This document shows positions 45,889 through 57,800 of a stretch of DNA of 64,000 nucleotides, in pieces. How positions within the stretch are numbered: the first letter of the stretch is position 1; every line of letters begins with the position of its first letter. Both the position numbers and the translations under genes were made by a program. The notes under the pieces were generated by a model that was not told the origin of the DNA, searched no databases, and saw only the letters and a list, made by a program, of their open reading frames with translations. The stretch comes from Leguminivora glycinivorella (taxonomy: Eukaryota; Arthropoda; Insecta; Lepidoptera; Tortricidae): assembly GCF_023078275.1 (NCBI RefSeq), contig NC_062990.1, positions 12,725,549 to 12,789,548 of the forward strand, in the 5' to 3' direction.

Positions 45889-48800
45889 CTGAAAACAAAA
45901 AAATAAAATGTGTTACGTCTTTCACAACAACTATTAAAGCAGTCAACATCAAAAGTTACTTAAAGTTACACGTCTAATTAATTATAGAAGCTTTATAAGT
46001 TAGTTAGAATTAATAATGAAATATAACTCCATACTAACCCACCCCCATTTTAGGAAGTGAGGGGTTAGAAAGAGACAAAAAGTAGCCTATGTCACTCTCC
46101 GTTCCTTCAACTACATCCACTTAAAAAAATACGTCAATTCGTCGCTCCGTTTAGCCGTGAAAGATGGACAAACAAACACTTTCCCATTTATAATATTAGT
46201 ATGGATAAGTAAGAAGTATAAGTATGGATATACAAATACATACATAGGAAACATCCGTGGCTTAGGAATAAATATCTATACTCATCACACAAATAATACC
46301 CATACCGGGATTCGAACCCAGGACCTACCTGCTGACCCAGACCGGTCGTCAAAAGGTTTTGTAGAACTTATAAAGACGCATTTACCTCTGGTAACATTAC
46401 TCTGTAATATAAAAGTTGGTCCAAAGCGTACCTGCTCTTGGTACTCGGCGCGCGAGAGCCAGAAGTTGTCCCGGTTCTTGCACACCTCGGCGAGCACGGC
46501 GCCGCCGATGAACACCATGTCCTTGCGCCGCGGCGGGTCCTCGATGCGGATCTTGAATTTCTGCAATCACAGCCAACAAACTTGATAATCACGTGTCTGA
46601 ACCAATCTAGGAAGAATTCTTCAATGGACTCATCATGAAAGTAAAGCCAGGTTTAGACGAGCAATTAAATTTGCAGAAGTTGACTTCCACGAGTGACTTG
46701 CGTCGTGTAAACAGCTAACTTCTGTATTTTTTCAACTTTCGCTAGCTTGCTGCAAGCTCTGCGTGTAAACATCAAAAAATAGACTCGGCAAGTAACTTCT
46801 GCAATTATCGTAGGTTGTACAACTTGCACGTTTAGACGAGCAATAAAACTTGCAGAACAATACTTTTGCAATGTAATGTCCATGTGTAAACAGTCGCTGC
46901 AAGTTGACTTCTTGCAAGTTTTACAACTTGCAACACTTGCCGCAAGTACAACGTGTAAACACATTTTAGATATCCCTGCAATAACTTCTGTGTTTATTTT
47001 GTCGACGGAATAAAGTTTTCTTGCTGGCATGTCGGATAGAAAAGTTTAGATCCGTGACAAAGTCATCAAATTGATATCGCACTATGAGCAACATGGATAA
47101 TTATGGGACACAAAGTGTAGATTATCGAAACAAAATTAGGAAAAAAACCGGCCAAGAGCGTGTCGGGCTCTGAGTAAACCTTTATTAATTTTTAAATACC
47201 TATCCAACAATATATCACATGTTGGGGTTGGAATGAAAAAAATATCAGCCCCCACTTTACATGTAGAGGGGGTACCCTAATAAACAAGGATCGTTAACTG
47301 CGAGCGAAATCCATTGAAGTACTAGGGTTGCTAACTGGTTGTCATACGTCATTTCAATGAATTTCGCTCCCAGTTAACGATCCTTGCTAATAAAACATTT
47401 TTTCCATTTTTTATTTTCGCACTTTGTTGGCGTGATTGATATACATATTGGTACCAAATTTCAGCTTTCTAGTGCTAACGGTTACGGACGGACGGACGGA
47501 CGGACAGACAGACATGGCGAAACTATAAGGGTAGGGTAGTTGACTACGGAACCCTAAAAACAGCTTTGCTGCAGCTAATCTAGCAGCAAAAAGCAGGCAG
47601 CAAAAATTGTTTTGAACTTGATAGGTTCAGTAGTTTTTGAGAAAAATACGGAAAACTACGGAACCCTACACTGAGCGTGGCCCGACACGCTCTTATCCGG
47701 TTTTTACAATTTTTTTATACCGTGAAGGTTCTTCTTCTCGTAGTTCGATTAATAAATTGCGTTGTATTCCTATAACATCTCGTCTTAAAATCCAATCTTT
47801 TACCCCCTTCCGATTCTTCCGTGTTTTCTTCCCAACTACTATTATTATCGCCGCAGATGCACGCAATTTACTATGAGCGGGCATTTTTAATTTGTAAATA
47901 CTTGTGGTATAATCGCCAACACACTTATCCCATTTAAACACGTATGCAAGAACTTGCCAGGAAGATCTTGCTAATAACTTCTAAAAAAGACTTGCGACAG
48001 AAAAATTGCAGGTAGTCTAAACAGATCAACGATTTGATGCAACAAAAGTTACCACAAGTTATTGCTAATATAAACAGTCCTGCAAAATCTTCCAGCAAGA
48101 ACTTGCTTGTCAGCTTGCAGATGTAACTTGTGCTACAAAAATTGCATGTAGTGTAAACAAAAACGCAAGTTATTGCTCAATTTATTGCAGCAAGAACTTG
48201 CTCGTCTAAACCTGGCTTAATAGAGAAATTAAGTGAGTGTTTTCAATGAATAATGTGGGCCAATCCCGGCGGCACTGCAATGCCGGGCCGACCCGTGACG
48301 GGAGCGGAGCGAGCCCCGAACATCCCGTCGGTTTACAAAAATCAGTTTAATATACTGGTCCCTCAGTGAGGGAACTTTCAGATATTAAGCTGAAAAGAAC
48401 AGATACTACACTTTGATCTTAGCCAAAAGGCCGAGAAGCGATAACTATACAAACTTACTCGAAGAGGGTCATTGAATCAGGAAAAATCTTAACACCGCGA
48501 TGTACGATTTCCACTGGAGGAGCACAGCGACATCTAGCGGGAATTTGGGTAAACCACATACCCAAGTGCGCCCCAACTATTTTGCACCTTATCCACTTGA
48601 CAGTCCTACGATAGCATAGTATCCAAAAAAAAATTCCGGTAGACAGTCCTACGATACCTTACTATCCAAAAGAGGGGATGGAGACACAGTTGATTAAAGT
48701 GACATCTAGCGAAATATTGCGGCATTATTTACTTATTTTCTTGATACAATAACGTAGCCTAACTACATAGTTTGCTACAAAAAGTATAGATGGCAGTGTA

Positions 48801-51800
48801 CGCTCGTTACTTAGTGAATGAAAAAATAAATTCGGCAGTGCCTTGTCAAACTCCGCGTGTTTGTGTTTGATTTTGAATTTGTTTAATTTTTTTTGGATAT
48901 CTTCATGAGAACTGTATGTGTTGGTTGTGGTATCATTATAAAGGTAAAATAGTATATTTCTCTAATACGTAATAAAAAAAGGGGTCATCGCTCAAAATTT
49001 CCTGTAATTTAAGTAATAGTCAAATAAAAAATTTCTTCATTTTTTTTTCGATTACATAAGTTTAACCTTGATTTATAGTATATAATCATACATATTTTAC
49101 TATCACTATAATTTTATTTCAAGTACTGTACGTTCATTTATACCGAAGTTTTTTTTTGAACTATACCTTGTGTAGTTTAGAAGATACAGACGTTTTTGTA
49201 AAAAGTTGTGAATGCGCAGCGCGCTGCGCGCGTCGCTTAAAAACCCGGACGGTTGACCGGAATATGGTCGCGCGGGCTGGACTGTCAAGTGGTTATACCA
49301 AGTAGATAAGATATAAGTCACTAACCGCGAGTTTATCCGTGTCGTTTCTTAGTACCCGCTCTAGGTAGAGCTGCTTGATCTCACGTTCGAGTCTCGAGGG
49401 GAGGCCGGGGTACATAGTAGAGCCCCCGGACAAAACGATGTGCTTGTACAACTCGTTACGCATGTCGATGTCTGCCGCCTGTATAAAACAATCATATTTA
49501 AAATTCTATTTTAGAAACCTATAACCTAGAAATAATAAAGTGAGATAAATAAACTAAATACAGGTACTCAGGAATATGCACTTTTAAATCAACACTTTTA
49601 AACATTTATAAACATAAAATGTTTATTGTAGTAGAATAAAAATTTATGGAATGATATGCATCTAATAAAATTGAAAATAAAAGGCAGTTTCCCTGACATT
49701 TTTCATGCTTAATGAGATTATGGAATTCAACGCAATAATATAAGTTAGGACTAATAAATGGACGAGTGGAATACCACTCAAAGATAATTTCTTGCTACTT
49801 GACACTAGATGGCGCTAGCAGTACTAACCTGAATAGTGTTGAAAACGAGCTCGGCGATGCCCTGGCCTTCCACGTTGATCAAATGCGGTTGGAACAGCGC
49901 TTCTGGTGCTTCGAACCGCTCGCCGCCAACTTTGATAACGCGCCCGTCTGGTAACTAGACAGAAAAACAAAACTTCCAAGACAACTGATTTTACAAACTT
50001 ATTAACTTTTATGAGTTCTTCTTTCACTCTGTTTTTAACCCCCGACGCAAAAACAAGGGGTGTTATAAGTTTGACGTGTCTGTCTGTCTGTCTGTCCGTC
50101 TGTCTGTCTGTTTGTCTGTGTGTGTGTCTGTCTGTGGCATCGTAGCTCCCAAACGGATGAACCGATTTAGGTTTAGTTTTTGTGTTGTATGCATACTGCA
50201 TGTACGTGTCTATGAACAAGACTTTGTTGACATATGTCTATATTTTCTATTGTCTTTTCATTCCTTAAATAGATATTGTTTTAGAAGCACGCTTTTCTAT
50301 TTATTCCCGTTATTCCCGTAGCGTAGTCCCATATTTCACATTGGCGACGATTTCACTTTTTGTCTGAAAGCTGAGTTAGTCGGGAGTGTTCTTAGCCATG
50401 TTTCATGAAAATCGGTCCACTATGTCGCGGTCGGGGGTTTTTTCAAAATTTTAATTTTGTGGTTATAATTCAAGCTATTCGCCCCTAGATGGCGCTAGTA
50501 GTACTTACGTAATGTGTTTAAGGCGAATTCAGTGTCATTTAATTCTGAATATTATACTTACAACATAAGGTTCAACTAGTACAGTGGTCTCCCAAGCCAG
50601 CCTCTGTTCCTGCTCGATGTTGTAGCCGATGTAACAGAGCTTTTCCTTCATCATCCGGACTGTCTCGAAGTCAGCTGAATGGTTGAACGCGTAGCCACGA
50701 AGGAGGAGCAACTGAAATCAGTAAATGTAATATTTGAAACACGTCATCATTTAAGAATCTGCTCCACACAAACTAGCATTAAAAGGGAAAATATTAAAAT
50801 GGGTAAATTGCGTATCAAACGGCCTAAAACGGGACCCAGTGAAATAGTGTCCGACTAACTTAAGTTGGCGTCGGTTTTGACAGCATCGATGCCGACGCAA
50901 ATGTTAATGAAATCCATTCTGCTTTAAGGTTAAATATATAAAAAATATAATATGATCTGAAAGATAATCAACCTTATAGCAGAATGGATTTACCCAGTTT
51001 TGAAGTTAAGCGACACAAATGTTAATGAAAATATATGACACTTCTATGAAATTTTATAACCTTACGGCTCAGCCACGACATTGGTCTAAGCGCGACAGCG
51101 GTGAGCGGCGGCCATACATTGGAGCGAGACACAGCGATGGGACTTTTCATTCGCACGTATGGCGGCCGCTCACCGCTGTCGCGCTTAGACCAATGTCGTG
51201 GCTGGGACGTTTAACCTTGCGCAGGTAGGGCTATAAGTGCTTGCAAACTTGGCATGGTCCTACTCTGAACAACAATATCAGAATAGGATTATTAGTTTTA
51301 TGACAATCCGAATCCAACCAACTTTAGGGCCCATTTAAACGGTACGAGAACTCACATACGAGTTTTATTACATTACGGTATTTGATAGCTGTACAAAATT
51401 GTATGTAACCTCAACAGCCCGCAATGTAACTAAAATCGCATGCGAGTTCGTACGCCGTCTAAATCAGCCGGTGTATCATGCTTCTAATTTTATCACTTAT
51501 CCACGTGGATAAGACGTCTGTCACGCTTTAGCAAGTATGTCAGTGTGAGAGTGACAGATGTCTTATCCACGTGGATAAGTGATAAAATTGGAAGCATGGT
51601 AGGCCGGCAGGGCTTAGTTTTTGGTACCCCCTAAACTGCCGCAAAGTTCTTCATTTTTTGTCTGGCGAAGGCGTGTCATTCACTCATGGGGTGTCTAACA
51701 GTTTCCTCTTCGCCACATATGCGACACGACAATCAGTGTTGCTCAGTGTTCCAACTTACCTTAATAAGGTACCAAGTGATATCACTTTTTGACGACCGGT

Positions 51801-54800
51801 CTAGCGCAGTCGGTCTGCTGTGCCTGTCGCCTGCTACGCCGGGGCCCCGGGTTCGAATCCCGGTAAGGGCATTTATTTGTGTGATGAGCACAGATATTTG
51901 TTCCTGAGTCATGGATGTTTTCTATGTATATAAGTATTTACACACTATATTATATCGTTGTCTGAGTACCCACAACACAAGCCTTCTTGAGCTTACCGTG
52001 GGCCTCAGTCAATCTGTGTAAGAATGTCCTATAATAATATTTACATTTATTTTATCACTGCCCGCTATATCTAGCCATCTAGTCAAATGCGGTAACGCAA
52101 ACTCCTACACGGGGCATAGATATATGACTTCTCCTGAGTGCACCACTCTAGAATAAGTCTAGTTTTACACCAAAAGTCAACTTACCTTAATAAGGTACCG
52201 TGTGATATCCCTGCCCGCTATATCCAACCTCCTAGTGAGATGGGGTAGCGCGAACTCCTCATATACGGGGCATATATGCGTGACTCCGTCTCCTGAGTCG
52301 ACCACCACCCCGGAGATGAGACCCTGGGCGTATAGGGTCAGGACAGCTTGGATGGCGATGTAGGCACTGTCGAAGCCGTATTTTTCGAACATCACCTGTA
52401 AGTAAAGCAGAATTATGTAAGATATATGACTATTGTCAAGAGGGCGCAAATATTGGCTCTAACGCTGAGCATGGCCCGATAGGCTCTTGGACGATGTTTT
52501 ATCGTTTGATTTCTGCAACCATGCCAGTTTGCAGCGTTCTTGAGGCAGACCATAAAGCCTCCGCCACAGATAAAGCATATTGATAGCGGAGCGGAATGCG
52601 CGCGCATTCCGCGCTCGTTAGTTCCCGCCGGCGTCCGTGGGCGCAACGCCAGCGTCCGTCCGGCGCAGCGCTATCATTGGCTACTCTCACAAAACGCGCA
52701 TGTATGGCCGAGCTTTAACTCCACAAGTCCTTACCTGCACAATCGTTTTTCAAACTAATTGCCTACTCAGCGGGGTTGTGTGTACTAACTACTGTACTCG
52801 TAACGTATCTATCGATGACTGAGCAAATCCACAGACATGGTGAACAACAATTATAATATTATAACTTCGTTTCGGACCCGCAGTTACTTTAAATTAGTAA
52901 CATATTTTCATGTTTATTTGTGGGCCAATCCCGGCGGCACTGCAATGCCGGGCCGACCCGTGACGGGAGTGGAGCGAGCCCCGAACATCCCGTCGGTTTA
53001 CAAAAATCAGTTTAATATACTGGTCCCTCAGTGAGGGAACTTTCAGATATTAAGCTGAAAAGAACAGATACTACACTTTGATCTTAGCCAAAAGGCCGAG
53101 AAGCGATAACTGAACAAACTTGCTCGGAGAGGGTCATTGGATCAGGAAAAATCTTAACACCGCGATGTACGATTTCCACTGGAGGAGCACAGCGACATCT
53201 AGCGGGAGATTTAGTAACTAAACTCGTAGTATACTTGAATGTGTCTTCAGTCAATTGTACTCATTCTAGTAAGCATGTGCACATATTGCATATATAAGCG
53301 ACAATCAGATATAATGAAGCGGCTAAGGTGGTCGAAAATATCTGAACAACGCCTTTATTAAGTACCAGTTTATGTGTTCAGTTATTTTAAAGCACTTTGG
53401 GCGCTATATTGAACGTTAGAGGCCGCAGTAAATTAAATTAATCTTAAGATAATAGAAATACCTCGATCCTCGATCGATACCTCGGTCGAGCGCTGGTGGC
53501 CTAGCGCTAAGAGCGTGCGACTTTCGATCCGGAGGTCGCGGGTTCGAACCCCGGCTCGTACCAATGAGTTTTTCGGAACTGTGAAATGTCATTTGATATT
53601 TGCCAGTCGCTTTTCGGCGAAGGAAAACATTGTGAGGAAACCGGACTAATTCCCAAATTGGTCTAGTTACCCTTCGGCTTGGAAGGTCATTTCGTAACAC
53701 AAGTGCCTAAGCTAAATCTTGGGATTAGTTGTCAAAGCGGACCCCAGGGTCCAAATGAGCCGTGGCAAATGCTAGGATAACGCATGAAAAGTACCTCGAT
53801 CATCTTTTCCCTGTTTTTAGTAGGGTTCATCGGTGGTTCCGTGAGCAGTATCTTCGTGTCGGCCGGTTCCACGTTCATCTTGCTCGGCCCAAACGTGTAG
53901 TCCCACACGTGGCACATGTCCTCCCAGTTTCGGACAACCTGAAAAATTACAATTACGCAATGATAATAATTTATTTAATAGAAATCTTAATTGTTAACTA
54001 CATAGTTGTCGAGTCCTCATAATGGTACCATTACCTGTATCAGGAGAAAATCGTTATATAAGTCGTTATGTATTTAATATTGCATTGGGGGGGGGGGCTA
54101 CCCTATACGATGTATAGGGGGGGTCTAACGTGTCTTATTTATAACACATCGGGCCAAGAACTCGCCAGTAGGGTTCATTTTTAATTACGGGATGCTTGGC
54201 ATTGAATGTGTTAAAAGGGATGATTTTTTTTTCTTCAAATTTTATCTAAACATCACAAGGAAGAGAAATTTTAAAAATTCTAATTTGAAAAACACACAGC
54301 AGACAAATATCTTAGTGCCGTCAAGTTCGATTGTATTATATTTTGCAATGACATAAGCATTCGCCTGTTTGAATTGATTGCTTGTTTACGTAATTCAATA
54401 ATACAAATAGACTTTAAAAAAAATCAGAACGATATAGAAGCTAAGCGACTCAATTTTTAAGGCAGCCAGAGCTCAACGAGGGTGCGGCGTGCTGATGACG
54501 GGTGGACTTACGGAACTGACTTATTCCGTCTATTGTCCTTTGAGTCGTCGGCAACCCGAACCCTCCTTGGAACTTGTGCACTCCTTTTTACTGTGTATTT
54601 AACACAGCAAAAGGGAATGTACAAGTTTCTAGTGGGGTGGCAACGCGCATGTGACACTCTTTGAGTTGCAGGCGTCCATAGGTTACGGTGACCGCTTTCC
54701 ATCAGGCGGACCATACGCTTGTTTGCCACCGACGTAGTATTAAAAAAAAGTTATTTGGTACTTACTCCATTCTCCATAGGGTAACTGACTTCAAGCATAG

Positions 54801-57800
54801 ACCTGAGTTGAGACGCTTCATCTCCCACCATCAAGTCCTGGAACGGGAATCACATCAGTTAGAGTACAGCCAAATAGTGGAGCATAACAAACAACAGGCT
54901 TAGTTAATGCAAGTCTGGAAAACGACACAAAAATAAGGAAAAATGTTGCTGCTGTTTACAGTATAGACAAAGAGGATAGAGTATTATAGAGAGTTACTGT
55001 CGAAGTAAAATGTGTAATCACAGTGCATAGACTGCCAACTCTTGACACAGGCTTAAAACTTTTGAACCTCCATTTTGACAATTTGGCCCATATTCTTAGC
55101 TTGATATGTGTTAAAATGTCAAATATTAATATTAGCGCCATCTAGCTGAGCGTACCCCAAAGGTGTAACGCCATCTTGGCCACCGTACCTTTTTTTGTAT
55201 GGTACTGAGGTACGTTTTTTTCTTAGACTTTATCTGTCTATCTCTATACGGAGTCTTCTATGGTATAATAGTCCATAAAACAGAAATGCATATTTTTTCA
55301 AAATTTAACTTAAGGTTTTTTAACCACTTGTGCAAGAGTTCAGAGAGCTGGGAAACTTAAGGTAGCCATGATAGTATGTTGCCCGTGACGTAAACAAAAC
55401 AACCCGTCACTCTCTAATTAGTACAGCAATCTAAGGAAAATATACAAAATAATCCATACTAATATTATAAATAGGAAAGTGTGTGTGTCTGTTTGTTTGT
55501 CCGTCTTTCACGGCAAAACGGAGCAACGAATTACTTGAAGGGATGGCATAGGCTACTTTTTGTCTCTTTCTAACTCCGACTTCCCTAAAATAGGGAAGTC
55601 GGGGTTAGAAAAGTCCCTTTCAGTCCCAAGTTTGTATTGAGCATTCAGTGATTTTTGAATGTAACTCGAGCGAAGCCGCGGGCAAGAGCTAGTTACCTAT
55701 ATATGGCTGGATGCTGATACGCAATGTCACAAATTACTTACACATTATTGCGTATTCAGCATCTAACTGTAATCCATACTAATATTATAAATGAGAAAGT
55801 GTGTGTGTCTGTTTGTTTGTCCGTCTTTCACGGCAAAACGGAGAGACGAATTGACGTGATTTTTTAAGTGGAGATAGTTGAAGGGATGGAGAGTGACATA
55901 GGCTATATTTTGTCTCTTTCTAACGCGAGCGAAGCAGCGGGAAAAATCTAGTTGTAAACAAAAACTAAGTAAAAATCTAGAAATGCATAATAAAATGTCA
56001 CAGTCAATTATTGGATTTTAATAATATTTTAATCAATCAATAAAGATGAATTCTTATGCTTATTTCATGAAATATTTACTAACCCTAAACAGCAGCAAGT
56101 GAAGTGAAAGAATTGTTAATTATATGATATGCAAACTATATTACAGCTTATAGAAAACATAAACAAATCCACAAGCCAAGTTCAGATGCTTGTGTGTATG
56201 TCTATTGTGTACACATTACTGCCGTTTAAATTCTTGTCAAATTAAAGATTTTCATGGAAAAACAATTATTTGAAGCACAATGTGAACCTTTTATCATCAT
56301 AAATTCTAATTATATCTCCATAAAGGATAACCTAGATTGGAAACAGTATAAATTCAAAGCAAAAAAAAAAATGATTTTACAAATGAAACATTGGGTGGGC
56401 AAGCACAGTAGTGTGATAAAGTCTATCGCGTCAGAACATCCCTTTCGCGCTTATAAAAGGTACGAACAAGACGCAGCGACGCGATTAACTATATTGCGCT
56501 ACCTTGCTTGCCAACCAGGCCAAAATGTTTTAAGGCTGATAGGGCCTAACCTAAGAAAATGCACAATATTTAAAATAACTATTTCAGTATTTAAATGGCA
56601 GTAATGTGTCTAAAAGTTTTAAAAGTTGCTCTAAAAAGGAATCCCTAGAAGCAGGCCATGGAAGCACTATATCTAATCTATACATGTATGTATAATCTAT
56701 AGATACATGTGTATCTGTGCTAGGTGCCTGATACCTTTACCTGAACGACTTCGGGGTCAAACGTCTGCGAGCGTGAAACGTCAATGTTTACACACACATA
56801 GTTACTTACTAGGCTATATAGGTGTACTATGAAAGTTTTTGGAAACTAGAATGAATTTTGGAATAATAATGATATACTAGAAAATTTTGTGTTTTTGTCT
56901 AATAATTTAAGTTGTATAATTCTTTCATTTACCTGTTTTTCACAGACTATTATTCTTTTATTCTTTTTTTTCTATTATATTTTTATTCTTTTAGTGGTTT
57001 TACATTTTTGAATTCGTCACTCATCGTTAATTCGCTTCTACTCATTTCCTCAAAGGTTGACTGGAAGAGATCCCATTAAGGGATAAGTCCGCCTACATTG
57101 TATATTACTGACTCTGTAACTGTGTCTCTTTTGTTTCCTTTATGTACAATAAAGCTTATACATACATACATACATACTATTATGTTCATAATAATCATAA
57201 TTAAATCAGAGATCGGATAACTGGGTTCATACGACCGGTCTGGCGCAGTCGGTAGTGACCCTGCCTGCTACGCCGCGGTACCGGGTTCGAATCCCGGTAA
57301 GGGCATTTATTTGTGTGATGAGCACAGATATTATGTATATCATTGTCTGAGTACCCACAACACAAGCTTTCTTGAGCTTACTGTGGGACTCAGTCAATCT
57401 GTGTAAGAATGTCCTATAATATATTTTATTTATTAATTAATTTATTTAATGTTAATAGAAAAATTTAGTATTTTTGTCTAATACTTGTTTCATTTATCTG
57501 TTTTCACACACTTATTATGTTCATAATAATCATCATTAAATCAGATCAGAGATTGGACATCTGGTTGTCATTCTAACAACATAAGCTTCATTATTCTGAA
57601 AACGTCATACAAATGACGCCCAACTGTAAGATCTCTGATCATAATTTATGTATAAGTATGTAACTGTATGACTCGTAAGGGATTACCTAATGTTTTGTAA
57701 ACAAAAACATTTGAAGTCATATGCTAAAGTCCAGTTACTGAGATTGAGATTTTTTGAAATGGTAATAAATGTGTTGTAAGTAATTTTTAAATATTGAATC

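Larger units (their letters stand above)
46645..48217. mobile_element. Gutted PIF/Harbinger transposon in Arp2 intron 8
   Basis: Inverted ends AGCCAGGTTTAGACGAGCAA and complement are flanked by TAA on both sides, the TWA target of PIF/Harbinger. Inside are a MADF-domain remnant (plus strand) and the N-terminus of a Harbinger transposase (minus strand), the usual two divergent genes of this superfamily. Both subterminal regions are filled with degenerate repeats combining GCAAGTT/AACTTGC and GTGTAAACA. Family K repeat and a small MITE are nested in the centre. Confidence 0.75.

Noticed and set aside
56254..56604. 116-codon frame in Arp2 intron 2
   Set aside because: No recognisable domain, AT-rich codon use like the intron, no splice or promoter context.
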